DNA of 64,000 bases, from the NCBI RefSeq assembly GCF_036013525.1, contig NZ_CP107853.1, forward strand, positions 9,548,001 to 9,612,000, given 5' to 3'. Below, one piece after another: positions 1 to 8,335 of the stretch (its first letter is position 1; every line of letters starts with the position of its first letter). Origin of the DNA: Nonomuraea sp. NBC_00507 (GTDB taxonomy: Bacteria > Actinomycetota > Actinomycetes > Streptosporangiales > Streptosporangiaceae). Position numbers and translations under genes: made by a program. The notes beneath the pieces are model-generated. The model was not told the DNA's origin and ran no database searches. It saw nothing but the letters and a program-made list of their open reading frames with translations.

Positions 1-20
1 GGCTCCTGAGGGACGCAAAG

Positions 21-74
21 ACGGAGCGTGCGGCCCATCCCCATGAGGGGACGGACCGCACGCTCCGTCGTTTT
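21..74. terminator. Strong stem-loop terminator at window edge
   Basis: A perfect 13-bp inverted repeat (21-33 with 56-68) encloses a second small hairpin (38-42 with 47-51) and is followed on the + strand by CGTTTT. It lies beyond the 3' end of the DUF3040 gene and could stop transcription in either direction. Confidence 0.7.
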
Positions 75-249
75 GGGACCGTCGCTTCCGGGGAGATCGC
101 CTCAGGGATGGGAACGCGACGCGTAGGCCTTTCCCTGGACGGCTAGCTTCGGCGTCGCGGGGCGTTGTTAGACCCAGGCACGCCGGCCTGGTGTCCCGCC
201 GGGTGGGCGGGATGCCGTCGTGGCCGGGCCGACCGCGGGAACGGCTCGC

Positions 250-657
250 TCAGCGCTCGTCGTGACGACGGCGCCAGCGCTCTTCCATGCGCTCCATGAA
301 GCTGCCCCGGTTGCCCCGGCGCGCCTGCTTGCCCGGTGGCACGGCCGGGCCGGAGGACGGGGCCGAGTCACCGAACCCGTTCATGCGTTTCCAACTGGAC
401 AGGCCCCACAGACACGCGGCGAGCATGACCACGAAACCGCCGACGCCGAGCGGGATCAGAGCGCTGCCGCTCGACACCACGCCGACCATCATGATGACGA
501 CGCCGAGAGCAAAGCCGATGGAGGCCCTGATCAGGCGACGCTTGTAATGGCTGCGCGGGTCACTGATCCTTACGGTGTTGGCCCACTTCGGGTCCTCGGC
601 GTAGAGGGCCTGCTCGATCTGGTCGAGCAAGCGCTGCTCGTGCTCAGAGAGCGGCAC
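250..657 (-). CDS. DUF3040 domain small membrane protein
   Basis: 135-aa protein of the actinobacterial DUF3040 family, function unknown. The start is a GTG (MPLSEHEQRLL...) preceded by GGGAGG; a longer in-frame reading exists but the family consensus begins here. Residues about 1-45 form a charged cytosolic segment with the LSEHEQRLLDQIE family signature. Two hydrophobic helices follow (roughly 45-65 and 70-90), then a basic, Arg-rich tail. It lies downstream of dinB on the same strand, 228 bp away. In many actinobacteria a DUF3040 gene sits between dinB and the mraZ cell-division cluster, so division genes may lie just outside the window; that is inference. Confidence 0.85.
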   Translation of the reverse strand: MPLSEHEQRLLDQIEQALYAEDPKWANTVRISDPRSHYKRRLIRASIGFALGVVIMMVGVVSSGSALIPLGVGGFVVMLAACLWGLSSWKRMNGFGDSAPSSGPAVPPGKQARRGNRGSFMERMEERWRRRHDER

Positions 658-885
658 GGCGCCTCCCAAGGACAGCCCCAGGACGGGGAAGACGGCAACG
701 GACGACACGGGGTGTCCGAACCTCGCGGTCGGTTATCCCCAGAATACGAGGCTGTAGACGTAGGCGAAAGCAAACGTCCAACGCAGACCAAACCGGAGGT
801 GACGTCATGGCTCCATTGTGGCCCATCTCGCCCCCCTTCCCCCAAAATCGTGACACCGACGCGCCACAGAGTCCGGACATCAGCG

Positions 886-2127
886 TTATGTCTCTATTTC
901 ATCAAGCTTGCCACGTACGAGCGATGCTGGGACCACCGCATCGGGACCGAATCTTCGAATCGCCTTGTCCATGGCCTGCTCGGCCTCACGCCAGCCGGTC
1001 TCCCGCTCGCCCAGACCCAGCTGCCGGGTGGCCTCCTCGGCGGGTCGCAGGTTTTCCATCCTGACCCCCACCAGGCGCAGCCGCACCCGCTCCAGGCCCG
1101 CGGCCCGGTAGAGCTCGCAGGCCGTGGTGTAAATCACCTGGGCCACATCGGTGGCCTCACGCAGCGTGCGCGAGCGGGTGATCGTGGTGAAATCGGCTCG
1201 GCGAAGCTTCACACTTACAGTTCTTCCCACGTGTCCGGCCTTACGCATCCTGGCGGCCACCCGCTCGGACAGGCGCAGCAGCTCCCGTCTGATCACCTCG
1301 GGGTCGTCGACGTCGGTGGCGAACGTCTCCTCGTTGCCGATGCTCTTGTCGGGCACGTGGGCGCTCACCGGCCGCTCGTCGCGTCCCCAGGCCAGCGCCG
1401 CCAGATGGCCGCCCGCGGCCTGCCCCAGTTCGCGCTGGAGCGTCGTGGGAGGCACTCTGGCCAGATCGCCCACAGTGCGGATGCCGAGGCGTACGAGGGA
1501 CTGCTCGGTGCGCTCGCCGACGCCCCACAGGGCCGACACGGGCAGCGGATGGAGGAAGTCCACGACCTGATCGGCGGGCACCACCAGCAACCCGTCCGGC
1601 TTGCACTGCTTGGAGGCGAGCTTGGCGACGAATTTGCTGCTGGCCACGCCCACGGAGCACGTGATGCCGTAGCGGTCGAGGACCTGCTCCCTGATCATGG
1701 CGGCGACGGCCGCGGGCGAGCCGAGCCGCCGCCTGGCGCCGCCGACGTCGAGGAACGCCTCGTCGGAGGCGATGGGCTCGACCAGCGGGGTGATCGAGTG
1801 GAAGATCTCCATGACGCCCTTGGAGACCTCGGAGTATTTGCCGTGGCTGGGCGGGATGATCGTGGCCTGGGGGCACAGCCGGCGCGCCCTGCTCATCGGC
1901 ATCGCGGAGTGCACCCCGAAGGCCCTGGCCTCGTAGGTGGCGCTGAGCACGACGCCGCGCCCGGCGGGCGAGCCCACGATCACCGGGTGGCCGCGCAGCT
2001 CCGGGCGCTCGAGCAGCTCGACGCTGGCGAAGAAGGCGTCCATGTCGACGTGCAGGATCGGGCAGCCGCTGTCATCGACCCCGGTCCGCGGAGCGGGGCC
2101 GATGCCGGTGATCTGCTTGCGAGACAC
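886..2127 (-). CDS. dinB: DNA polymerase IV (Y family)
   Basis: 413-aa error-prone translesion polymerase. The GTG start is chosen because GGCGG precedes it and an SOS-like box lies just upstream. Catalytic metal ligands are visible: Asp28 in HVDMDAFFASVE and Asp122-Glu123 in SDEAF. Phe33 is at the steric-gate position. The helix-hairpin-helix region is near residues 185-235 (ALWGVGERTEQSLVRLGI) and the little-finger domain follows. QLGLG near the C-terminus may be a weak beta-clamp-binding motif (inference). Length is normal for actinobacterial DinB. The box at 2142-2157 suggests LexA control. Confidence 0.95.
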   Translation of the reverse strand: MSRKQITGIGPAPRTGVDDSGCPILHVDMDAFFASVELLERPELRGHPVIVGSPAGRGVVLSATYEARAFGVHSAMPMSRARRLCPQATIIPPSHGKYSEVSKGVMEIFHSITPLVEPIASDEAFLDVGGARRRLGSPAAVAAMIREQVLDRYGITCSVGVASSKFVAKLASKQCKPDGLLVVPADQVVDFLHPLPVSALWGVGERTEQSLVRLGIRTVGDLARVPPTTLQRELGQAAGGHLAALAWGRDERPVSAHVPDKSIGNEETFATDVDDPEVIRRELLRLSERVAARMRKAGHVGRTVSVKLRRADFTTITRSRTLREATDVAQVIYTTACELYRAAGLERVRLRLVGVRMENLRPAEEATRQLGLGERETGWREAEQAMDKAIRRFGPDAVVPASLVRGKLDEIET

Positions 2128-2141
2128 GCCGCCGATTCTAT

Positions 2142-2157
2142 CCGAACATGAGTTCGA
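2142..2157 (-). promoter_or_regulatory. LexA-type SOS box upstream of dinB
   Basis: CCGAAC-ATGA-GTTCGA matches the Gram-positive/actinobacterial LexA consensus TCGAAC-N4-GTTCGA at 11 of 12 positions. It ends 15 nt before the dinB GTG and lies in the short gap after the methyltransferase stop, so LexA bound here would block dinB transcription. Confidence 0.75.
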
Positions 2158-2167
2158 TAACGAGGGC

Positions 2168-2920
2168 TCAGGCCCGGTGTCCGAGAACGTGCAGCTGTGT
2201 GGCGATGTCCCTGAGCACGGGATGGGTCGCGGCGGCCTGCTCCAGCGCCACGAGGGCCTCGGCGGCGCCGGGCTCACCGTCCACGAGCCTGCTCGGCACC
2301 AGGTCGGCGAAGACCCGCACCCCGTGGATGGCGCCGACGGCGAACCCGGTCGCGGTCATCAGCTCCACGAGCGTCTCCGCGCTGAAACGCCGGGGCGTCG
2401 GGTCTCGGTCGCCCCAGCTGCCGACGGGGTCGTCCAGCACCGCCCGAGCCTCGTCGAAGTGGCCGACGAGCGCCCGGTGGATGGCGCTGGCGACCGGGTT
2501 GGCGGCCAGCACGCTCACCGCGCCGCCCCTGCGCAGCACGCCCGCGACGGCGGTCAGCGCGCTGATCGGGTCCTCGACGTATTCCAGCACGCTATGGCAC
2601 AGCACCAGGTCGGCGCTGTCGCGGTGGAGCAGCTCGCCCAGGTCGTCGGCGTCGCCCTGCAGGGCGCTGACGCCCACGCCCCTCTCCTTGGCCCGGCGCT
2701 CCAGCGCGGCCAGCGAGTCAGGGCTCGGATCGACGACGGTGACGGTGTGGCCCAATGCGGCCAGCGGCACGGCGAACCCGCCGGTGCCGCCGCCGGCGTC
2801 GACGATGTCGAGCCCTTCGCGGCCCGTGGCCGCCGTCCGCTCGGCCAGCACCGACCGCAGCGCGTCCCAGACGACGGCGGTCCGCACCGCCGGAGTCCTC
2901 GTGACGCCTTCAGCACGCAA
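2168..2920 (-). CDS. Class I SAM-dependent methyltransferase
   Basis: 250-aa soluble methyltransferase of unknown substrate. A TTG start is proposed: GGGAGG lies about 10 nt upstream and the coding signal begins there, although the frame stays open further upstream. Motif I is DIVDAGGGTGGFAVPLA (about residues 44-60), followed by the acidic VVDPS loop, QGDADD, and CHSVLEYVEDP as the post-I/IV region. A C-terminal helical extension follows. It resembles the SmtA/UbiE-like group but lacks features that fix a substrate. It is transcribed toward dinB but separated by the SOS box, so it is probably a separate unit. Confidence 0.8.
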   Translation of the reverse strand: MRAEGVTRTPAVRTAVVWDALRSVLAERTAATGREGLDIVDAGGGTGGFAVPLAALGHTVTVVDPSPDSLAALERRAKERGVGVSALQGDADDLGELLHRDSADLVLCHSVLEYVEDPISALTAVAGVLRRGGAVSVLAANPVASAIHRALVGHFDEARAVLDDPVGSWGDRDPTPRRFSAETLVELMTATGFAVGAIHGVRVFADLVPSRLVDGEPGAAEALVALEQAAATHPVLRDIATQLHVLGHRA

Positions 2921-3336
2921 CGTCGGCTCGCCTCCCTCTCCCCGCGAACTGCTTCTTCGCGCACGGCTGCTTCGTGTCCTCAGCGGACGGGCCCAGCCTA
3001 CGCCGTGCACGTGATCGCCCGCTCCCCACCGGCGGCAACCGAGACGCACGGGGAACGGCGGTGCCGCGGGGGAGACGCCTCTTCCGGCATCCTGGCGAAC
3101 CGCTTGTGCGCACGCAGAAGGCGGGGCACCAACAGAAAAGAGGCGCGTCGCGGCTGGTGACGCGCCACTTCTCCGCACGGGCGCGGGCGCCCGCATCACA
3201 CGGCCAGGCTCCGCCGTGACGGCGCCGGACGCCTGACCGCGTGACGGTACACGTCCCTCGCCTGCGCGAGCCGTGTGCGGCCGGCGTGGTTGGAACGTAC
3301 CCCGAACACGCGGCCCTGGCCCGCGGAAAAAGCTGT
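2921..3336. other. Intergenic region, no supported gene
   Basis: 416 bp between the methyltransferase and nusB. It holds the TTG-start ribosome site of the methyltransferase (near 2930) and the nusB terminator at 3142-3166. Short + strand ORFs here have no recognisable protein features and are not called. Confidence 0.6.
3131..3166 (-). terminator. Rho-independent terminator after nusB
   Basis: Read on the minus strand, an 8-bp GC stem (GGCGCGTC / GACGCGCC, 3142-3149 with 3159-3166, 9-nt loop) is followed by TCTTTTCTGTT. It lies 170 nt beyond the nusB stop and would end the pepQ-efp-nusB transcript. Confidence 0.7.
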
Positions 3337-3747
3337 CTAAAGGGTGAGGCTTGGCTTGAGTTGCTTGAAGCGCGCCAGCAGACCGTTGACGAACTGCGGG
3401 GACTCGTCGGTCGAGAGCTCCCCGGCCAGGTGCACCCACTCGCTGATGACCACGCCCTCGGGCACGTCGGGCATCCACAGCAGCTCATAGGTGCCGCCGC
3501 GCAGCAGGTTGCGGTCGACCGCGGGCATGCGGTCGAGCGTCCAGCCCTCTGCATAGGTGGTGATCAGCTCGTCGATGCGCGCGTGGTGCCTGGCGACGCC
3601 CTCGACGATGGTCGAGGTGTATTCGTTCACCGGGGGTTCCTGGCGCTCCACGCGCTCGGCGAGGATCTTCAGCGGATCCTCGCTGCGCAGCTCGGCCTCG
3701 AACAGGATGTCGAGCGCCCGTCTGCGTGCTTTGCCGCGTGCCGACAC
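3337..3747 (-). CDS. nusB: Transcription antitermination factor NusB
   Basis: 136-aa all-helical RNA-binding protein that, with S10 (NusE), binds boxA in rRNA antitermination complexes. The family pattern is complete: SARGKARRRALDILFEAE at the N-terminus, VNEYTSTIVEGVARH in the middle, and the conserved PAVDRNLLRGGTYELLW and FVNGLLARF segments. It starts with GTG one base after the efp stop (TGAGGTG), so translation is coupled to efp. efp-nusB adjacency is typical of actinobacteria, where bldD often follows; here bldD is 46 kb away. Confidence 0.97.
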   Translation of the reverse strand: MSARGKARRRALDILFEAELRSEDPLKILAERVERQEPPVNEYTSTIVEGVARHHARIDELITTYAEGWTLDRMPAVDRNLLRGGTYELLWMPDVPEGVVISEWVHLAGELSTDESPQFVNGLLARFKQLKPSLTL

Positions 3748-3748
3748 C

Positions 3749-4309
3749 TCAGGCCCGGCCGAGGTATTCGCCGCTGCGGGTGTCGATCTTGACCTTCTCG
3801 CCGGTGGTGATGAACAGCGGCACCTTGACCTCGGCGCCGGTCTCCAGCGTGGCGGGCTTGGTGCCGCCGGTGGAGCGGTCGCCCTGCAGGCCGGGCTCGG
3901 TGGTGGCGATGGTCAGCTCGACGGCCGCGGGCAGGTCCACGTAGAGCGCGGAGCCCTCGTTGAAGGCCACGGTGGCCAGCGTGTTCTCCAGCATGTAGTT
4001 GGCGGCGCTGCCGACGGTGTTGCTGGGCACGTTGACCATGTCGTAGGTCTCGGTGTCCATGAACACGAAGTCGTCGCCGTCCTTGTACGAATACTGCATC
4101 TCGCGCTTGTCGACGTTGGCCACGTCGACCTTGACGCCGGCGTTGAAGGTCTTGTCGACGACCTTGCCGGAGAGCACGTTCTTGAGCTTGGTCCGCACGA
4201 ACGCGCCGCCCTTGCCCGGCTTGACGTGCTGGAACTCCACAACGGCCCAGAGCTCCCCGCCGTCGAGCTTCAGCACCATGCCGTTCTTGAGGTCGTTGGT
4301 CGTCGCCAC
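3749..4309 (-). CDS. efp: Elongation factor P
   Basis: 186-aa tRNA-mimicking factor that relieves ribosome stalling at polyproline stretches. The start is GTG ([15 protein letters not shown]), with GGGAGAAG about 5 nt upstream. Three beta-barrel domains are recognisable: the KOW-like N domain, the central OB domain ([23 protein letters not shown]) and the C-terminal OB domain ending SGEYLGRA. The tip loop is [10 protein letters not shown], with Lys at the position modified in other bacteria. No epmA/epmB-like modification gene is nearby. It lies 26 nt after pepQ and is coupled to nusB. Confidence 0.97.
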   Translation of the reverse strand: MATTNDLKNGMVLKLDGGELWAVVEFQHVKPGKGGAFVRTKLKNVLSGKVVDKTFNAGVKVDVANVDKREMQYSYKDGDDFVFMDTETYDMVNVPSNTVGSAANYMLENTLATVAFNEGSALYVDLPAAVELTIATTEPGLQGDRSTGGTKPATLETGAEVKVPLFITTGEKVKIDTRSGEYLGRA

Positions 4310-4335
4310 TCGTTCTTCTCCCACATGTGGCCGCT

Positions 4336-5373
4336 CTAAAGGACGAGCAGCTCCTTGGTCGTCTTCGTGAAAAGTTCCGGTCCGCCCTCACGTGTCACGA
4401 GGGTGTCCTCGATGCGGACCCCTCCCCGGCCCGGAAGATAGACCCCAGGCTCGACGGTGATCGGAACTCGATCCTCTAGTCTACCGGTCCGCGAGGGGCC
4501 CAGGAACGGCTCCTCGTGGATCTCCAGGCCGACGCCGTGGCCCAGGCCGTGCCTGAAGCGGCTGCCGTAGCCCGCGTCCTGGATGACGGTGCGGGCGGCC
4601 GCGTCCACGTCCCTGGACTCGGCGCCGGGGACGAGCGCCTCCCGGCCGGCGCGCTGCGCCTGGGCGACCAGGTCGTAGATCTCGCGTTGCCAGGCGGCGG
4701 GCGGTCCGAGGCTGACGGTTCTGGTCATGTCGGCGTGGTAGCCCTGGTATCTGGCGCCGAAGTCCATGGTCACCAGGTCACCGGCGCGCAATGGCCGGTC
4801 CGTGGGGGCGTGGTGCGGGACCGCGCCGTTCTCGCCCGCGGCGATGATCGTGTCGAACGCGGGCTTGTCGGCGCCCAGCTCGGTCATGCGGTTGTCGAGG
4901 AGCCGGGCGAGGTCGCGTTCGGTGATGCCCGGGGCGATTGTCTCTGCAATATCGGCGAATGCCTGGTCAGTGATCTCGCAGGCCGTACGGAGCAGCTCCA
5001 ACTCGCCGTCGTCCTTGACGGCGCGCAGCACCTCCACCACCGGGCCCAGCGGCACCAGCCCCTCACCCAGCCGCCGGTACGTGGCCACGCTCATGTTCGC
5101 CGCCTCGATCCCGGCGCCCGGCTCGGCGAGCCTGGCCGCCACGTCCGGCGCCTCGACCGCCGGCACCTCGAGGGTGCGGGCCTTGTCGATGTAGCGGTTG
5201 TCGGTCGCCAGCAGCGCCGACCCGTCGGCCCTGACGAGCACGGCCGCGTTCGAGCTGGCCAGGCCCGTGAGGTAGTGGACGTTGACCGGTGAGGTGACGA
5301 GCAGGGCGGGGACCTCGTGCCCGGTCAGCAGACCGGCGAGCCGCGCCCGGCGCGCCGGGTAGTCGAAGGTCAT
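4336..5373 (-). CDS. pepQ: Xaa-Pro aminopeptidase / prolidase (M24B)
   Basis: 345-aa cytosolic metallopeptidase releasing residues next to proline. An N-terminal creatinase-like domain (about 1-125) precedes the pita-bread domain. The five metal ligands are visible: Asp in TMDFGARY, Asp in HADMTRT, His in [15 protein letters not shown], Glu in that same EE segment, and Glu in VRIEDT. The start is ATG ([12 protein letters not shown]) without a clear Shine-Dalgarno sequence; a TACATT hexamer about 15 nt upstream would fit a leaderless transcript. It heads a pepQ-efp-nusB unit, an order common in actinobacteria and functionally matched, since EF-P and this enzyme both concern proline. Confidence 0.93.
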   Translation of the reverse strand: MTFDYPARRARLAGLLTGHEVPALLVTSPVNVHYLTGLASSNAAVLVRADGSALLATDNRYIDKARTLEVPAVEAPDVAARLAEPGAGIEAANMSVATYRRLGEGLVPLGPVVEVLRAVKDDGELELLRTACEITDQAFADIAETIAPGITERDLARLLDNRMTELGADKPAFDTIIAAGENGAVPHHAPTDRPLRAGDLVTMDFGARYQGYHADMTRTVSLGPPAAWQREIYDLVAQAQRAGREALVPGAESRDVDAAARTVIQDAGYGSRFRHGLGHGVGLEIHEEPFLGPSRTGRLEDRVPITVEPGVYLPGRGGVRIEDTLVTREGGPELFTKTTKELLVL

Positions 5374-5405
5374 TGCGTCAATGTACGCGCAAGAGGCAAT
5401 GATGC

Positions 5406-7112
5406 TCACCTGTCCGAGATGCGCCATTCGTTCATGAACTCCGCCAACGGTCCCGACGACTCCATGTCGCCCTGCTGCTGCGCCCGCCGCAGGTCCCGGT
5501 ACAGGCCGGCGATCTGGTCGAGCGTCGCGCCCTGGCGCCCCTCGTCGTACTTCCTGGCCGCGTTCTGGATCTTCTCCCGAACCTTGGCGGCCACCTCGGG
5601 GTTGATCCCGCCGGAGTTCTCCTGCAACGACACCGCCTCGTCGAACCTCTCCAGCCACGTGCCCCACCCGCCCGGTGGTACCTGGGGTCCCAGGGTGGCC
5701 TTGGGAGGCGCCGACTCGCCGGACTGGTCGAGGTCCGGCAGGATCGTGGCCACCACTCCCGGGGACGGAACGCCGGTCGGCGACTCGGTGACCGGCTCCG
5801 GCGTCTGCGTGGGCGTCTGGCTGGGCGCGAACGTGGTGGGCGTGGCGCTCGGCGTGGTCACCGCCACGGGTTCCCGGCGTGCCCCGGCCCACATCACCAT
5901 GCCCACGGTCACCGCCACGATGGCCGCCACGGCCACGCCGAGCTGTACGAAGAGCTTGCGGTTGGACGGGGGCGCCGCCTCCAGGTCGCCGTGCTGGTAG
6001 ACGGCGGTATCACCGGCCCGCGCCCCGCCGCCGGGTCCGGCCAGCTCATAGATCTCGGTGGCGCCGTGCCCCGCGGCGGCCCCTGGGTCTGCCCCCGCAG
6101 GCCCGTCACGTCGCACAGAACCCGCCGGCTCAGGTCCGCCCGCGGACCGCGCGGGCGCGGTCACCACGCCGTCGCGGAAGGCGGCGCCGGTGACGGGTGT
6201 GGCGCCGGCGACCGGCGTCGCGCCGGGGTTGGCGCGCGGCCGGGCGATGGCGGCCAGCGACCGGCGGATCGCCTCGCCGCTGGACGGCCGTGCCGCCGGA
6301 TCCTCGGCGATCATGGCCAGCACCAGCCGGTCCAGCTCGGCGGGCACCTCGGCCCGGTGCGCGCTGGGCGGCACGGGCTCAGCACGTGCCTGAGCCTCAG
6401 CCTCAGCGTCGACCTCGGCCTCGGCTTCGGCTTCGGCTTCGACCTCGACCTCGGAAGAAGCGCCATCGGCCTCTCCGGCGTGCTCGTGGGAGGCGGCGCG
6501 CCCCCGCCCCTCGAAGGGCGGGCGGCCGCAGAGCAGCTCGTAGCAGACGCACCCGAGCGCGTACACGTCCCCGGAGGCCTGCGCCTTGCCCCCGGCGGCC
6601 CGCTCGGGCGCCGCGTACCGGCCGTCGATCGCCGACGGCTCCTGATCATCGAGCCCGAACCCGACGACCTTGAGGACCCCGCTCCCGGCCCGCCGGAAAC
6701 TGTCAGGATCGATCTCCCCGTGCATCACCCCGGCCCGATGCGCGGCGTCGAGCCCCGCCGCCGCCTGCCCGATGAGGTCGCACACGTCGACGATCTTCAT
6801 GGGTCCGCCGGCGGCCAGTTCCTCGCCCAGGCTGAGCCCGGTGAGATACTCCATCACCAGGAACGGGGTCCCGTCGCGCTCGCCGACGTCCAGCACCATG
6901 GCCACGTTCGGATGGATCACCTTGGCCACGGCCTGGGCGTGCCGTCTGAGCCGCTCCCGCGTGGCGGCCTCCGCCGCCTTGGCACCGAGCAACTTCACGG
7001 CCACGACCCAGTCGGCCCGCGTGTCGTACCCCCGCCACACCTCGCCCGTGGGCCCGCTGCCGATGAGCTCGTCCAGCCGGTACCGGCCGGCGACCGGCGT
7101 CGCGTCGGACAT
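5406..7112 (-). CDS. Membrane-anchored Ser/Thr kinase-like protein, predicted pseudokinase
   Basis: 568 aa. Residues about 10-300 form a PknB-like kinase fold: glycine loop IGSGPTGEV (17-25), VAVK with Lys40, APE in YAAPERA, and DVYALGC. The catalytic core is altered. HRD is replaced by H131-G132-E133, the following Lys by Asp135, the Asn by Ser138, and DFG by G151-F152-G153. Phosphotransfer is therefore unlikely. An acidic Glu/Ala repeat (6-bp DNA repeats, about 6390-6460) interrupts the C-lobe. A Pro/Ala linker, one transmembrane helix (about 385-410) and a roughly 160-aa extracytoplasmic region follow. The start is ATG with GGCGGGG upstream. It may act as a scaffold or sensor; the ligand is unknown. 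Confidence 0.85.
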   Translation of the reverse strand: MSDATPVAGRYRLDELIGSGPTGEVWRGYDTRADWVVAVKLLGAKAAEAATRERLRRHAQAVAKVIHPNVAMVLDVGERDGTPFLVMEYLTGLSLGEELAAGGPMKIVDVCDLIGQAAAGLDAAHRAGVMHGEIDPDSFRRAGSGVLKVVGFGLDDQEPSAIDGRYAAPERAAGGKAQASGDVYALGCVCYELLCGRPPFEGRGRAASHEHAGEADGASSEVEVEAEAEAEAEVDAEAEAQARAEPVPPSAHRAEVPAELDRLVLAMIAEDPAARPSSGEAIRRSLAAIARPRANPGATPVAGATPVTGAAFRDGVVTAPARSAGGPEPAGSVRRDGPAGADPGAAAGHGATEIYELAGPGGGARAGDTAVYQHGDLEAAPPSNRKLFVQLGVAVAAIVAVTVGMVMWAGARREPVAVTTPSATPTTFAPSQTPTQTPEPVTESPTGVPSPGVVATILPDLDQSGESAPPKATLGPQVPPGGWGTWLERFDEAVSLQENSGGINPEVAAKVREKIQNAARKYDEGRQGATLDQIAGLYRDLRRAQQQGDMESSGPLAEFMNEWRISDR

Positions 7113-7200
7113 ATCCCCGCCAATAACTCGAACATCAGGATTTCCGACCCACGATAGGGCCACCCAGCCCCCTTCGCCTCCTCATGGGCTCGTTCGCCCC

Positions 7201-8241
7201 CTACCCGGCGATCTCCTTGATCGTCTCGATCAGCCGCACCCGGTCCTCGTGCGTCCGGCCGAGCGGCGTCACGTTGAGCGTGGTCACCCCCGACTCCTTC
7301 AGCGCCTGCACCCGGTCGCGCACGAAGGCCTCGCTGCCGATCAGCGACATCTTCTCCAGCAGCTCGCCCGGCACCAGCGCGGCCGCCTCGTCCTTCTTGC
7401 CCTGGAGGTAGAGGTCCTGGATCTGCTCGGCCTCCTTCTCGTAGCCGTAGCGCCTGGCCAGGTCGTTGTAGAAGTTCTTGCCCTTGGCGCCCATGCCGCC
7501 GATGTAGAGGGCCGCCATCGGCCGCCCGAACTCCAGCAGTCCCGCTGCGTCGTCGCCGATCGCCAGCGACGCCTGCGCGATCACGTCCAGCTCGCCCAGC
7601 TCGGGATCCCGCTTGGCCTGGCCCGCGGCCAGCGACGGGCCCCACACCTCGCCGGCCTTCTCCGGCACATAGAAGATCGGCTCCCAGCCCTCGGCCAGCT
7701 CGGCGGCCAGCTCGACGTTCTTGGGCCCGATGGCGGCGACCACGATGGGGATGCGGGGGCGTACCGGATGGTTGATGATCTTGAGGGCTTTGCCGAGGCC
7801 CGTGCCCTGGTCCGGCGGGAGCGGCACCGTGTAGTGCTTGCCCTCGTGCTCCAGCCGCTCGCGCCGCCACACCTTGCGGCAGATCTCGATGACCTCCCTG
7901 GTACGCCCGAGCGGCGCGGTGTACGGCACCCCGTGGAACCCCTCGATCACCTGCGGCCCCGACGCGCCGAGGCCGAGGGTGAAGCGGCCGTCGGAGACGT
8001 AGTCCATGCCCGCGGCCGTCATGGCCAGCAGCGTCGGCGTGCGCGAGTAGACCGGCAGGATGCCCGAGGCGATCTCCAGCCGCTCGGTCTTGGCCGCGAT
8101 GTAGCCCATCTGGCTGACGGCGTCGAAGGAGTAGGCCTCGGCCACGAACACGATGTCCAGTCCGGCCTTCTCGTAGTCGGCCAGCTCGGCGACCGACTCC
8201 TTGAAGCCGCCCGAGTAGTTGAGTGCCATACCGATCCGCAT
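7201..8241 (-). CDS. LLM-class F420-dependent oxidoreductase
   Basis: 346-aa luciferase-like monooxygenase-fold enzyme, probably using coenzyme F420; substrate unknown. The N-terminus MRIGMALNYSGGFKESVAEL, the FVAEAYSFDAVSQMGYIAAKT segment and GRFTLGLGASGPQVIEGFHG are typical of the actinobacterial F420 LLM group (MER-like TIM barrel). The ATG is preceded by GGGAG at good spacing; upstream in-frame sequence is low in coding signal. It is divergent from the EEP-family gene, with a 94-bp gap. Ranking as F420- rather than FMN-dependent is by family resemblance only. Confidence 0.88.
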   Translation of the reverse strand: MRIGMALNYSGGFKESVAELADYEKAGLDIVFVAEAYSFDAVSQMGYIAAKTERLEIASGILPVYSRTPTLLAMTAAGMDYVSDGRFTLGLGASGPQVIEGFHGVPYTAPLGRTREVIEICRKVWRRERLEHEGKHYTVPLPPDQGTGLGKALKIINHPVRPRIPIVVAAIGPKNVELAAELAEGWEPIFYVPEKAGEVWGPSLAAGQAKRDPELGELDVIAQASLAIGDDAAGLLEFGRPMAALYIGGMGAKGKNFYNDLARRYGYEKEAEQIQDLYLQGKKDEAAALVPGELLEKMSLIGSEAFVRDRVQALKESGVTTLNVTPLGRTHEDRVRLIETIKEIAG

Positions 8242-8335
8242 GCCGGGCTCCCGATGAAACCGAATGTTGTTCCGTTCAGACCGCAACAGGCTACCGCGTC
8301 GGCGTGTCGGGCAGGGAGCCGCTAGCCTGTTTCGA

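Noticed and set aside
220..2151. 643-codon + strand ORF opposite dinB
   Set aside because: His/Gln/Arg-rich shadow frame of dinB and the DUF3040 gene, with no domain.
2974..3219. 81-codon + strand ORF in the methyltransferase-nusB gap
   Set aside because: No family features, and it overlaps the nusB terminator.
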